Assembly: GCA_903918755.1 (NCBI GenBank) | Contig: CAIXFN010000040.1 | Span: 62,001 to 126,000 of the forward strand | Length of the DNA stretch: 64,000 nt | Direction of reading: 5' to 3' | Source of the DNA: an uncultured Pedosphaera sp. | GTDB lineage: Bacteria; Verrucomicrobiota; Verrucomicrobiia; Limisphaerales; Pedosphaeraceae | Part shown: positions 42,210 through 51,694 of the stretch, piece by piece | How the letters are laid out: every line of letters begins with the position of its first letter | Numbering within the stretch: position 1 is the first letter of the stretch | The notes under the pieces: model-generated | Told to the model about the DNA's origin: nothing | Database searches by the model: none | Seen by the model: only the letters and a program-made list of their open reading frames with translations | Position numbers and translations under genes: made by a program

Positions 42210-43616
42210 ATGCCAAAGCGTGCCCGCATTCTCTTTGTCTCGCCGGAGACTCCCCGTCCCACCGGAACCGGTGGCCGGGTTCGCTCCTGGCATTTGTTGC
42301 GGGCCCTCGGCAAGGATTTCCAAGTCACGGTCCTGCTTCTGAACCGGGATGAGCAGGAAATGGATGCGGAATTGGCGCGGAATTGCGTGCGGCTCATTCG
42401 CCCCGCCGCCGGGGCCAAAAAGACTCCCGTATCCGCCTGGAAAAGCCGGCTCAAATCGGTGGGTGTGCTGGCCTTCCCCTGGCAACAGGATTGGACAACG
42501 CTTGCGTCCTACGCCGGACAATATTGCCCAGGACGCGGCGGGAATGGGAGACCGCGATCCACCCGGATACTTTCGACGCTGCTGGGTTGGGAAATTCAGG
42601 CGGCAGCCCGTTTCTTCGCCGTCCCCCCGATGTTGACACTTTACTTGCGCCATGGGGCGGCCGCGCTGGCCCCGCAAGTGAAGGCTTCTCTGGCGGGGGA
42701 GAACTATGAAGTCCTGTGGTATGAGCACAGCTTTTGTCATCCGGTTGCCGTTGACCTGCTGCCGGTAAATCAGCGTCCCCTGGTGGTGTGCAGCACCCAA
42801 AATGTCGAATCAAAACTGCAGCTTCGCTGCGCCGCGATTGCAAGGACGACGCCGGAAGAGCGCTGGCTGTCACTGCAAAGTCAATTGCTCCAAAAGGTCG
42901 AAGCCAAAGCCTTTGCGGACAGCCAGCTCGCGGTGGCCTGCTCCGAAGACGATGCCTCGCTCATTGCCAACCTCGCCCCGGGGACGAATACCCTGGTGCT
43001 GGCCAACGGTGTGGACACCAGCTATTTCCGTCCCCCGCCCGGCTCGGCGCGCAATCCCCTCCCCACCATTCTGTTTACCGCGGGTTTCGCCTACCAGGCG
43101 AATCACGATGCCATCGACTGGTTCATCCGCCAGATATTCCCGCTGGTCCGGCAGGCGGTGCCGCAAGCTCGCTTCGTTTTCGCCGGGCTCGCGGCCCAGG
43201 CGGCCTTTGACCGGATGCAAGATCGACCCGATGGGGTAAGTTGTGTTTCGGATCCGGCGGATATCCGGCCCCAGTTCCAGGACGCGTGGGTATTCGTGGT
43301 TCCGTTGCGCGCCGGGGGCGGGACCAGGCTAAAAATCCTGGAAGCCATGGCGATGGAACTCCCAGTGGTGTCCACCCGCATCGGCGCTGAGGGCGTTCCT
43401 TACCAGGATGGCGAGCACCTGCTACTGGCGGATTCGCCGCCGGAATTCGCGCAGGCGGTTGTCCGCCTGCTGCAAAGCGCTGACCTGCGCTGCCGAATCG
43501 CCGAAACCGGCGCCCGGTTCGCCCGGGATCATTATGATTGGACTGCCCTCACGGCGACGATCGGAAGCAAATTGAATTCAATGCTGTCTGGTGACCAGGG
43601 GGCGGTGGCGGCGTGA
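42210..43616 (+). CDS. Glycosyltransferase, GT4 type (tandem paralog 1)
   Basis: This 468-aa enzyme starts ARILFVSPETPRPTGTGGRVRSWHLLRAL. The acceptor half is long; the donor half has LVLANGVDTSYFRP, ILFTAGFAYQANHDAIDWFIRQI and VPLRAGGGTRLKILEAMAMELPVVSTRIGAEG. The layout resembles sugar transferases reported with exosortase (PEP-CTERM/EpsH) systems, which fits the exosortase gene 17 kb downstream. It is followed by a clear paralog with a 4-nt GTGA overlap, so the pair probably arose by tandem duplication. Confidence 0.87.
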   Translation: MPKRARILFVSPETPRPTGTGGRVRSWHLLRALGKDFQVTVLLLNRDEQEMDAELARNCVRLIRPAAGAKKTPVSAWKSRLKSVGVLAFPWQQDWTTLASYAGQYCPGRGGNGRPRSTRILSTLLGWEIQAAARFFAVPPMLTLYLRHGAAALAPQVKASLAGENYEVLWYEHSFCHPVAVDLLPVNQRPLVVCSTQNVESKLQLRCAAIARTTPEERWLSLQSQLLQKVEAKAFADSQLAVACSEDDASLIANLAPGTNTLVLANGVDTSYFRPPPGSARNPLPTILFTAGFAYQANHDAIDWFIRQIFPLVRQAVPQARFVFAGLAAQAAFDRMQDRPDGVSCVSDPADIRPQFQDAWVFVVPLRAGGGTRLKILEAMAMELPVVSTRIGAEGVPYQDGEHLLLADSPPEFAQAVVRLLQSADLRCRIAETGARFARDHYDWTALTATIGSKLNSMLSGDQGAVAA

Positions 43617-45028
43617 TCACCAACCGGAAACCACGCGTGCTCATGCTCTCCCCGGACCCACCGGGACCTTATGGCGCGGCCGTAAGGCTGTATCATTTCG
43701 CCCAAGCCCTGGCGGCTGAGGCGGAATTGCACCTGGTGGTTTTGGATCAATCGGAATTCCATCCTGTCCCCGCTGAATTTCGCAGTCGCCTCGCCTCATT
43801 CCTGGAATTGCCGCGGGACACCACCCAGCAGGTAAGGTCGGAGACAGCTCTGGGGAAAATACTCAAGGTTGCTGCCGTCGTCGGCTTGCCGTGGCGCAAA
43901 GGCGGCCGGGATCTGCTCCACTCGGCCTTGTTTCATGCGTGCCGGTTGAACGATGGCAAGGTTATTGGTTCCGGCGGGATCGCGCGCAGCCTTTATGCGC
44001 GCTGCCTTTTGACCGAGGTGGCGCTGGGCACCCGCTGGTTGGGATTGCAACCGGCGCGCTCCGTGGAGCGCGCCCTGGCATTTGAGCGCATGCTCCCGTT
44101 GATCCTCCAACGTTATTCCGGAATGCGATTTGATGTGTTGTGGTTCGAGAACAGCTACCTGCTGCGCGAGGCGCGCCAATTGCAGGCCGCCTTTCCCGGG
44201 AGCGTGTTGATGTGCAACGCCAACAACGTGGAGTATTCGCTCCATGAAAGACTCGCCGGAATCGCTGTAACCGGAGTCATGCAGCGCTGGTTCCGGACGC
44301 AGGCCGACGCCTTGCGGCGCCTCGAGCGCCAGGCCTATGCCCAGTCACGGATCACGTTCGCCTGTTCGACGGAGGATGATCGGCTCATTCGCGAACTGGC
44401 TCCCGGGGCGACCACAGTTGTCATATCGAACGGCGTGGATGTGGAATTTTTCCAGCCGCGAAAACGGCTCCGGAGCGAACCGCGTCTGTTGTTCACCGGC
44501 ACCATGGGTTACGAGCCAAACCGGGATGCTGTGGAGTATTTTCTGCAGGACATCCTGCCCTTGATCCGGAAGCAGGTTCCGGATTGCCAGTTCTGTATTG
44601 CCGGTCGTTCCGCGCGCGATTACTTCGGTGCACGAACCGCCACTGTCTCCGGCTTGGAGATCGCCTCGGATGTTCCCGACATGCGGCCCTATTACGAGCA
44701 GGCTTCGGTGGTCGTGGTTCCACTGCGGGCCGGCAGCGGGGTGCGCACCAAAATTCTGGAAGCGATGGCCATGGGCCGGGCGATTGTCTCAACCACCGTC
44801 GGGGCGGAGGGGATCGAATTGCAACGGGACCACCACGCCTGCCTCGCGGATGGACCGGAGGAGTTTGCCACCCAAGTAGTGTCGCTCCTGCTGAATCCCG
44901 ACCGGACGCGCAAAATGGAACTGGCCGCTCGTGAACTGGTCTGCGCGAAGTATGATTGGAAATCTCTCGGCAACCGTGCGTTGGCGACGTTTCAAGCTAG
45001 CCTCGAGCCGGCCCGGGATCAAAACTAA
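43613..45028 (+). CDS. Glycosyltransferase, GT4 type (tandem paralog 2)
   Basis: This 471-aa enzyme is a paralog of the preceding one. Shared features are RVLMLSPDPPGPYGAAVRLYHFAQAL, CNANNVEYSLHERLAG (versus CSTQNVESKLQLR), VISNGVDVEFFQP, LLFTGTMGYEPNRDAVEYFLQDI and VPLRAGSGVRTKILEAMAMGRAIVSTTVGAEG. The start is GTG 43613, overlapping the previous TGA. The N-terminal halves differ more than the donor halves, suggesting different acceptors and possibly the same donor class. Confidence 0.87.
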   Translation: MITNRKPRVLMLSPDPPGPYGAAVRLYHFAQALAAEAELHLVVLDQSEFHPVPAEFRSRLASFLELPRDTTQQVRSETALGKILKVAAVVGLPWRKGGRDLLHSALFHACRLNDGKVIGSGGIARSLYARCLLTEVALGTRWLGLQPARSVERALAFERMLPLILQRYSGMRFDVLWFENSYLLREARQLQAAFPGSVLMCNANNVEYSLHERLAGIAVTGVMQRWFRTQADALRRLERQAYAQSRITFACSTEDDRLIRELAPGATTVVISNGVDVEFFQPRKRLRSEPRLLFTGTMGYEPNRDAVEYFLQDILPLIRKQVPDCQFCIAGRSARDYFGARTATVSGLEIASDVPDMRPYYEQASVVVVPLRAGSGVRTKILEAMAMGRAIVSTTVGAEGIELQRDHHACLADGPEEFATQVVSLLLNPDRTRKMELAARELVCAKYDWKSLGNRALATFQASLEPARDQN

Positions 45029-45066
45029 GCTAACTTTACCGGGGGTTGCCCTCCGCTCCGCCAACC

Positions 45067-45849
45067 ATGCCAAAGCCGAATTCTCGCAGCCTCCTGAACC
45101 GAATCGCCGCCCGGCTGCGCTCCGCAAACGAACGCCTCCGACGCTGGGCCGCAACCTCTTCTTTTGCGATTCCCGGACGGGCGCAGGTCGAGTGCAATAT
45201 CTGCCAGTGGCGCGGCCGCCGATTTGCGGACTATGATTGCGGCTTTGGCCACATCTACCCCCAGGCGGCCTGCCCTCGCTGCGGAGCGCATCCGCGGCAC
45301 CGTTCCCTGCAGCTTTTTCTCCAACAGGCCATCCCCCGGGGGAAACCACAACGCGTGCTGCACTTCGCGCCCGAACCCGCGCTGACCCGGTTGTTGCAAT
45401 CGTTTGCCAACGTGGATTATCTCAGCGTGGATATTCACCCCGGCGCGGCCATGCAGCAGGAGGACATCACCCGTCTCTCGTTTACGGACGAATTCTTTGA
45501 TGTGATTGTCTGCATTCATGTGCTGGAGCATGTGGAGAAGGATCGGCAGGCCATGGGCGAACTGTTGCGCGTGTTGAAACAGGATGGCGTTGCGATCCTG
45601 GATGTGCCCCTCGATTACCAGCGGGAGATGACTTACGAGGATTCGTCCATCCGCACGCCGGAGGCCAGAACCCGGGCTTTCTGGCAGTCGGACCACGTGC
45701 GGTTGTATGGGCGGGATTTCGGCCGGCGCCTCACGGATGCGGGGTTTCAAGTGACGGAAGACCCGTTCATCGCCTCCCTGGGCGCGGAGGTCATGCGGTT
45801 TCACGGGCTGCAAAGTTCGCCTTTGTTCCTTTGCCGTCGTGGTGAATAA
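45067..45849 (+). CDS. SAM-dependent methyltransferase with N-terminal zinc-ribbon-like motif
   Basis: This 260-aa protein has two CxxC pairs (CNIC near residue 45 and CPRC near 70), a probable zinc-ribbon. A class I methyltransferase domain follows with VLHFAPEPALTRLLQ, YLSVDIHP, FFDVIVCIHVLEHVEKDRQAMGELLRVLK in parts, and VAILDVPLDY. Proteins of this architecture occur in sugar and lipid modification loci. The target is unknown. ATG 45067 is chosen; a TTG at 45046 is also in frame. The 3' end overlaps the next gene by 11 nt. Confidence 0.82.
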   Translation: MPKPNSRSLLNRIAARLRSANERLRRWAATSSFAIPGRAQVECNICQWRGRRFADYDCGFGHIYPQAACPRCGAHPRHRSLQLFLQQAIPRGKPQRVLHFAPEPALTRLLQSFANVDYLSVDIHPGAAMQQEDITRLSFTDEFFDVIVCIHVLEHVEKDRQAMGELLRVLKQDGVAILDVPLDYQREMTYEDSSIRTPEARTRAFWQSDHVRLYGRDFGRRLTDAGFQVTEDPFIASLGAEVMRFHGLQSSPLFLCRRGE

Positions 45850-46981
45850 GGTGAAAATCAACTTTATCACCAGCGAATCCCGGGAGCGCACCAGTGGTGG
45901 TTGGAGCGGGCTGTCCTTTAATATTTTTTCGCATCTGGAGGCCCGGCGGGAGCTCCAGATAAATTACGTGGGGCCAATTTACCCACCGGTCAGCCGCCTG
46001 GCGAAACTGGTCTCCAAGACCTGCCGCGTGCTCGGCGGAAAGGGCCGCTTTTTTGCCTTCTCCGAGGGCCGGCTCCAGCGGGTCCGACGGCAGGTGGAGA
46101 CCGCCCGAATTCCGGTGGACTATGATTTTTTTCTGGGGGTGACCCCCTGGGTCCGCTGCCGCTTCGCTCCGCCGTACGGCGCCTATTTGGACGCCTGCTT
46201 CCGCACCTACTTCGAAAACAACCTCCCCACCCGGGAGTTTTCCGCCACTGATATTCGGCGCATTGAAAGCGCGGAGAAGGCCTGGCTGGAGGACGCACGC
46301 CCCATATTCTGGGCGTCCGCCTGGTCGCGCGACCAGGCCGTGCGGCATTATGGACTGGCTTCCGGGAATCATGAAGTGGTGGGCATCGGCGGCAATTTGG
46401 AAGTCCCCGCCGCCGACACCTACACGAGTGGCGCCGGATTCATTTTTATCGCCCAAAATTTCGCCCTCAAAGGTGGTCCGATCGCCTGCACCGCCCTGCA
46501 GACCGTGCGTCGAAAATATCCTGAGGCCACGCTGACCATCCTGGGACAGGAACCGCCGGCCGAATGGCTGCGCCTTCCCGGTATCCATTATGCGGGCTAT
46601 TTCCGGAAAAGTGTGCCCGCGGAATTGGCCCGCTTCCGGGCCCTTTTGGCGGAGTCGTTTTGCCTCCTGCATCCGACCCAGTCCGACATGGTTCCCCAAG
46701 TAATTATTGAAACCGCTTACTTCGGTGCGCCGGCAATCGCTCCCAAGCGATTTGCCATCCCGGAATTGATTCGGGATCGGCAAACTGGGGTGCTGGTGGA
46801 GGCGGGATTTACCGCGGCAGATTTTGCGCGGGAAATGCTTTGGCTCCTGGACGATGCGGCCCGCTACCGGGAAATCCGCCGGGCCGCCCGGGACCACTCA
46901 ACCACCCGGTTCACCTTTGCTTCCGTCACGCGCAAAATCGTGACTTGTGTCGCGGCAGCCACCGTCGAGCGCCGTTCATGA
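45839..46981 (+). CDS. Glycosyltransferase, GT4-like
   Basis: This 380-aa protein opens VKINFITSESRERTSGGWSGLSFNIF. Donor-domain features are FIFIAQNFALKGGPIACTALQTV, LTILGQEP and LLHPTQSDMVPQVIIETAYFGAPAIAPKRFAIPEL. The last replaces the usual EG...E loop with TQSDMVPQVIIE, so it is a divergent family member. There are three in-frame GTG candidates (45839, 45842, 45851). Its end overlaps the next ATG by 4 nt. The sugar is unknown. Confidence 0.8.
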   Translation: MVNKVKINFITSESRERTSGGWSGLSFNIFSHLEARRELQINYVGPIYPPVSRLAKLVSKTCRVLGGKGRFFAFSEGRLQRVRRQVETARIPVDYDFFLGVTPWVRCRFAPPYGAYLDACFRTYFENNLPTREFSATDIRRIESAEKAWLEDARPIFWASAWSRDQAVRHYGLASGNHEVVGIGGNLEVPAADTYTSGAGFIFIAQNFALKGGPIACTALQTVRRKYPEATLTILGQEPPAEWLRLPGIHYAGYFRKSVPAELARFRALLAESFCLLHPTQSDMVPQVIIETAYFGAPAIAPKRFAIPELIRDRQTGVLVEAGFTAADFAREMLWLLDDAARYREIRRAARDHSTTRFTFASVTRKIVTCVAAATVERRS

Positions 46982-47952
46982 AAGCCAGCGTCATCATCCC
47001 GCTTTATAACAAGCAATCGCTTATTCGGCGGGCGGTCGCATCCGTGCTCGCCCAAAGTGAGCCGGATTTTGAGTTAATTGTGGTGGACGACGGTTCGACC
47101 GATGCCAGCGTCGGGGTAGTCCGCGGCATCGCCGACCCCCGACTGCGGCTCGTTTCCCAAAGTAACCAGGGTCCGGGCGCGGCGCGCAATCGCGGTGCCG
47201 GCGAAGCACGGGCGGGTTATTTGGCGTTCCTCGACGCGGACGATGAGTGGCTGCCGGAATTTCTCGCCCAATCCTTGGCGGCGCTGGACCGGAACCCCGA
47301 TTGTGGATTCAGCATGAGCGCTTTTTTCGACGGCCCGGAGCGGCGCAACAGCCAGGCGCATCTGGATAAGCGGGGTTACCGGCCCGGACGCTACGCGGTG
47401 GGACCAGCCACCCGGCCCGACAGTTTTGATTGGTTGCTCCATGCTTATCTCCCCTCCACCTCCGTGTTCCGCCGCCGCCCCTTCCAGGAATGCGGTGGGT
47501 TTTACTCGAAAGACCGTTGCCGCTTGGGCGAGGACATGTACCTTTTCGTTGCCGCCTCACTGCGTTATCCATTCTGGCGGCTCGGTGAGCCCCTGGTTTG
47601 GTACCATAGCGAGGACTCCGCGCTGGCCCGGCAAAAGCATCTGCTCACTCCGCTCCTGCTGGACCCGGAACCCGTGTTCGAGCTTTGTCCGCCACCGCAT
47701 TTGGACATCCTGCGGGGCTTGCTCGCGGACCGCGCCATCCAGGAATCGCTGACCATGGCCTATTACGGAGAATTCGCCAAGTGGCGTTCGCTCTTTGAGC
47801 GTTTCCAATGCGAGCGCTATGCCGGCCACCGCGGTCGGAATTCCCGCCGCCAGATCATGACCTTGCGCGCCCTTCCGGCGTTCGCGCGCGACCAGTTCCC
47901 TGGGGCGGTGCGCCGGATTTTGAACCGTCTGTTTCCGCTCCGGACGGCCTGA
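46978..47952 (+). CDS. Glycosyltransferase family 2
   Basis: This 324-aa GT-A enzyme opens MKASVIIPLYNKQSLIRRAVASVLAQ, then ELIVVDDGSTDASV. The metal-binding motif is LAFLDADDEWLPEF, and LGEDMYLFV fits the catalytic-base region. The C-terminal ~60 residues are basic. The start ATG 46978 overlaps the previous stop (ATGA). It probably adds one sugar to the growing unit; the donor is unknown. Confidence 0.9.
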   Translation: MKASVIIPLYNKQSLIRRAVASVLAQSEPDFELIVVDDGSTDASVGVVRGIADPRLRLVSQSNQGPGAARNRGAGEARAGYLAFLDADDEWLPEFLAQSLAALDRNPDCGFSMSAFFDGPERRNSQAHLDKRGYRPGRYAVGPATRPDSFDWLLHAYLPSTSVFRRRPFQECGGFYSKDRCRLGEDMYLFVAASLRYPFWRLGEPLVWYHSEDSALARQKHLLTPLLLDPEPVFELCPPPHLDILRGLLADRAIQESLTMAYYGEFAKWRSLFERFQCERYAGHRGRNSRRQIMTLRALPAFARDQFPGAVRRILNRLFPLRTA

Positions 47953-48061
47953 CCCAACCTGGAAATCGATCGCCTCCGCTCGCGAAGCTATACTTCCTCA
48001 GCCCCGGCCGCTAATTTCCCCATCGTCAACCGCAATGCGGGGCTGGTGCCCTTCTAAAAAT

Positions 48062-48775
48062 ATGAGCCTGCTTGAAGAAAGTCCCGTCTTGCGGGAAATG
48101 TTGGCGACGGGCGAAATCGTCGGCGCCACTGGTGAACGTATCAAAGTGCGTTCGCAAATCAGCCTGGTTTTCGCCGAGGCGCTCTACCGGACCGTGCTCC
48201 AATTTCAACCGCGCGTGGTGCTGGAGGTCGGCATGGCGTATGGCGTTTCCACCCTGGCAATTCTCGCCGCCCTCCAAAAGCTGGGATCCGATGGGCGCCT
48301 GGTCTCGATCGATCCGCACCAGACGATTTATTGGCACAGTGGCGGGCTCCTCAATGTCTCCCGGGCCGGTCTCCAATCCCGGCATCAATGGATCGGGGAA
48401 TCGGACTTTCTCGCCCTGCCCCGGTTGTTGGCGGAAGGCTTCCAGCCCGGATTGGCCTACATTGATGGCTGGCACACCTTTGATTACACGCTGCTCGATT
48501 TGTATTATATCGACAAAATGTTGGGCGTCGGTGGGGTGGTTGGCCTCAATGACTGCGGCTTCCCGGCCGTCCACAAGGCGATCAATTTCTTCCTCAGTCA
48601 CCGGCGCTACGAGGAAATCACGGTCGGTTTGCCGACCGTGTATTCCCGCAAACGGGAGATCTTCCGCCGCTTGGCCGGCGATTTCTCCGCCCGCGGACGC
48701 AGGCTTTGTCAGGATCGCTACTTCAAGAAACTTGAAGTCTGGGAACCCACCCATGACTTCTTCGCCGATTTTTGA
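48062..48775 (+). CDS. Class I SAM-dependent methyltransferase (CmcI-like/Methyltransf_24)
   Basis: This 237-aa protein has VVLEVGMAYGVSTLAILAALQKL (SAM-binding loop), RLVSIDPHQ, and LAYIDGWHTFDYTLLDLYYIDKML with the DGxH metal-site motif of metal-dependent O-methyltransferases. GVVGLNDCGFPAVHKAINFFLSH follows. The start is ATG 48062; an upstream frame start lacks homology. Among glycosyltransferases it most likely methylates a sugar hydroxyl. The 109 bp before it hold no other gene. Confidence 0.82.
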   Translation: MSLLEESPVLREMLATGEIVGATGERIKVRSQISLVFAEALYRTVLQFQPRVVLEVGMAYGVSTLAILAALQKLGSDGRLVSIDPHQTIYWHSGGLLNVSRAGLQSRHQWIGESDFLALPRLLAEGFQPGLAYIDGWHTFDYTLLDLYYIDKMLGVGGVVGLNDCGFPAVHKAINFFLSHRRYEEITVGLPTVYSRKREIFRRLAGDFSARGRRLCQDRYFKKLEVWEPTHDFFADF

Positions 48776-48800
48776 ACAGGATTAGCGATTGTCTTCCCCC

Positions 48801-49715
48801 ATGTCACAACCTCCGTCCGCAACTTTGCCAGCACCCCTGGTCAGTGTCCTGATCACCGTTTACAACCGGGAGCAGCATCTCCGTGCCTGTCTGGCGAGCG
48901 TGCTGGCGCAAACCTGGCGTGATTTTGAAGTCATCATCGTGGACGATGCTTCGACCGATGGCTCCCTGGCCTTGGCGCGGGCCCTGGCGCGGGAGGCGGG
49001 GGACGCGCGGGTGCAAGTTCACGCCAACGAGCGCAACTTGGGGGATTATCCGAACCGCCACCGCGCGATTGAACTGGCCCGCGGCCGCTATCTAAAATTC
49101 GTGGACTCGGACGACCTGATCTACCCCCATAGTCTGGCCATTATGCTGGCGGCCATGCAGGCGCATCCGGACGCCGTTATGGGTCTGTGCCAGTCTGCGC
49201 CGGAGTTGGAACAGCCTTACCCGTGGAAACTTGCCCCGGAAGCAGCGTGGCGGCGGCAATTCCTGGGGCGGGGTTGTCTTGATTGCGGCCCCACCGGCGC
49301 CATCTTCAGCCGGGAAGCTTATTTCGCGGCCGGCGGATTTGGCCATTGGGGGGTGCTGAGTGACACGGATTTCTGGTATCGCCTGAGCGCCCGCCGGCCC
49401 GTGGTTTTGCTGCCCCCCGGTTTGGTCTGGTGGCGGCGCCACGAGCAACAGGAATTCCGGCGGGACAATGCGGCCATGGTCTATCTCGAACGCGGCTTCG
49501 CGCTCACCGTGGCCGCTCTGAACTCTCCGGAGTGTCCGTTGTCGGCGGTCGACCGCCACGCGGCCTTGCGGCGCGCCCGCCAGCACCATGCCCGTCGGCT
49601 GCTGGCCTTGGGTTTGCGCGCCCGCCAGCCCGCCGTGGCCTGGCGACTGTGGCGGGCGTCGGGATTGGGCGCTGCCGGACTCTTGCAAGGACTGCGGCCA
49701 TACCTGGTGCTTTGA
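48801..49715 (+). CDS. Glycosyltransferase family 2
   Basis: This 304-aa GT-A enzyme opens LVSVLITVYNREQHLRACLASVLAQTW, then VIIVDDASTDGSLALA. The metal-binding motif is YLKFVDSDDLIYPHSLAIM, and LSDTDFWYRL lies in the catalytic-base region. The C-terminus (from ~230) is Arg- and Ala-rich and helical. ATG 48801 is preferred over a TTG at 48789. The specificity is unknown. Confidence 0.9.
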   Translation: MSQPPSATLPAPLVSVLITVYNREQHLRACLASVLAQTWRDFEVIIVDDASTDGSLALARALAREAGDARVQVHANERNLGDYPNRHRAIELARGRYLKFVDSDDLIYPHSLAIMLAAMQAHPDAVMGLCQSAPELEQPYPWKLAPEAAWRRQFLGRGCLDCGPTGAIFSREAYFAAGGFGHWGVLSDTDFWYRLSARRPVVLLPPGLVWWRRHEQQEFRRDNAAMVYLERGFALTVAALNSPECPLSAVDRHAALRRARQHHARRLLALGLRARQPAVAWRLWRASGLGAAGLLQGLRPYLVL

Positions 49716-49760
49716 ATCTTCGTTGGGGCACCCGATTGACAGATAACATTCAAACCAAGA

Positions 49761-50558
49761 ATGAATTTAATGACACCATTCCTGAAATTTGTTGGCCGTG
49801 CCTTTTTGCCCGCGCCCTGGCGATTCCGCCATTGGGTGCCGCAGAGCCTCAAAAAACTCGTGGCGAAGCAATGCGGTAATCAGGTTGCCACGGGGCCGTT
49901 TGCGGGACTGCGCCTGCCCGATGAATCCTATTGCAGCGTTCATACGGCCAAGTTGATCGGCTGCTACGAACGGGAATTGAATCCGAGCATCGAGGCGATC
50001 ATTAGTTGGCAACCGGACCTGGTGGTTAATATTGGCGCGGCGGAAGGCTATTACGCCGCAGGTTTCGCAATCCGCCTTCCGAATGTTTCCGTTCGGGCTT
50101 TCGAGTATGCCCCCGAAGCCCGCCGCTTACTCGAGAAGACGATCCAATTGAACGACTTGACCGGGCGGGTGGCCATCGCGGGGGAGTGCACGATCCCCGG
50201 GTTGCGGGAATGCCTGCAGCAGACTTGGCTCAAACGGGTCGTGGTTTGCGATTGTGATGGACCGGAACGCTTTTTGTTGAATCCGAGCGAACTGCCCGAA
50301 CTGGTGGGTTGCGCCATTCTGGTCGAGACTCATGAGTTTCTCGACGCCAGAATAAACGAGGATCTCAAAGCTCGCTTCGCCCCCACTCACCAGATCATTG
50401 CCCTCGGCCAAACCCCGCGATCCGCGGCAGATTTTCCTTTTCGCTCCTGGGTTACCGTCTTGGCGCCCGCTGGCTACCGCCTGGCCGCGGTGAGCGAACA
50501 ACGCCCGGCCAAGAACGAATGGTTGTTCATGCAGCCGCTCGCCGTCGCCAAAATTTGA
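49761..50558 (+). CDS. FkbM-like SAM-dependent methyltransferase
   Basis: This 265-aa protein contains DLVVNIGAAEGYYAAGFAIRLPN (SAM-binding loop, here NIG in place of the usual D/EIG), VRAFEYAPEARRLLEKTIQLNDL and VVVCDCDGPERFLL. The pattern of a GAxxGYYA loop followed by an acidic ribose contact resembles FkbM-type enzymes of glycan loci. ATG 49761 is the start; the N-terminal 30 residues are hydrophobic and basic. The target is unknown. Confidence 0.72.
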   Translation: MNLMTPFLKFVGRAFLPAPWRFRHWVPQSLKKLVAKQCGNQVATGPFAGLRLPDESYCSVHTAKLIGCYERELNPSIEAIISWQPDLVVNIGAAEGYYAAGFAIRLPNVSVRAFEYAPEARRLLEKTIQLNDLTGRVAIAGECTIPGLRECLQQTWLKRVVVCDCDGPERFLLNPSELPELVGCAILVETHEFLDARINEDLKARFAPTHQIIALGQTPRSAADFPFRSWVTVLAPAGYRLAAVSEQRPAKNEWLFMQPLAVAKI

Positions 50559-50715
50559 GGGAATCCAATTTTGACTCCTGCAATATTTCCTCCAGCCGGC
50601 CACTTCCGGTCAAACTGGTGAGAGCCGACCGTCGTCCACCCGCGAACGAGAAGGCTGGAGCACTTGATCCTGGCGCGGCGGAAAAAACCCCATCAATTTT
50701 TCTCCCCGGCATTCT

Positions 50716-51621
50716 ATGACCAGCGCCAAGCCGAACCAACCCCACGACCAACCAGATCAAAACATTCATCTGCTTTGCTCGTGCGACCATAAATTCATCA
50801 AACTTGCGGCGGCTATGCTTAAATCGGCCGAAGTTAATATGAATCCCGGCGAACGGTTGACGGTCCATTTCATGGACCTGGGAATTCTCAGCCGGGCAAG
50901 AAAAATGGTCATCCGCACGCTTGATCCGGACAAGGTTCAGGTTAAATGGTACCCCGTTCGGCGGCCCCTGCTGCGTCAGCTCGAAAAAGAAATGACCGTC
51001 ATGGGACACCCGTCCTTCCAAAAAATGGTTTTTACCGAGGTGTTGCCCAAAAGCGTGAACAAATTGGTTTACGTGGACGTGGACGTGCTCGTGCTCTCCA
51101 GCCTGCAAGCGCTTTACGTGACCGATCTGGGCGGGAAAACCATTGGGGCCGTGCAGGACCGGGCCGGCACCGTGGACTGTCCCTGGGCGGGCATCCCCAA
51201 TTACGCCGCCCTCGGCATTCCGGCCAAGACCCCCTATTTTAACGCGGGAATCATGCTGATCGATTGTGCTCGCTGGCGGGCCGGGGCAGTCACCCAGCGG
51301 GTTATTCAGATCAGCCGGGAAAACCGGCCACACGTACGTTTTGCCGAGCAGTACGGGCTGAATGTGCTGTTGCGAGACGATTGGAAAGAACTAGACCCCG
51401 CTTGGAACTGCGGCGACGACCAAGCCCCCCAGCCAAAGCTATTTCATTTTCTGAACCGAAAACCAACCGCGCTTGATTACGCCGGACAAAAGGGCGGTCT
51501 CTTTTACCATTATCTTGATCAGACAGCGTGGGCTGGCTGGCGTCCAAAGGCTGGCTCCAACCGACTGCGTTTTTTGAGGGAAATAATTATCAAGAAACTG
51601 TTGGTCCCGCTGGGGTTTTGA
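50716..51621 (+). CDS. Glycosyltransferase family 8-like
   Basis: This 301-aa GT-A enzyme resembles retaining transferases such as glycogenin and LPS galactosyl/glucosyltransferases. It opens IHLLCSCDHKFIKLAAAMLKSA, carries the DxD metal motif in KLVYVDVDVLVLSSLQAL, and has TPYFNAGIMLIDCARWR, AEQYGLNVLLRDDWKELDPAWN and LFHFLNRKPTALD. It is the only GT8 member in the cluster. A 157-bp gap precedes it, with no gene seen there. Confidence 0.87.
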   Translation: MTSAKPNQPHDQPDQNIHLLCSCDHKFIKLAAAMLKSAEVNMNPGERLTVHFMDLGILSRARKMVIRTLDPDKVQVKWYPVRRPLLRQLEKEMTVMGHPSFQKMVFTEVLPKSVNKLVYVDVDVLVLSSLQALYVTDLGGKTIGAVQDRAGTVDCPWAGIPNYAALGIPAKTPYFNAGIMLIDCARWRAGAVTQRVIQISRENRPHVRFAEQYGLNVLLRDDWKELDPAWNCGDDQAPQPKLFHFLNRKPTALDYAGQKGGLFYHYLDQTAWAGWRPKAGSNRLRFLREIIIKKLLVPLGF

Positions 51622-51694
51622 ACCCCTCGCCGACCCTGGCGCACCGGCGGGCGCCGTGCCCCCTCGCCCAAATGCGGCCAACCCAATCCAATCC

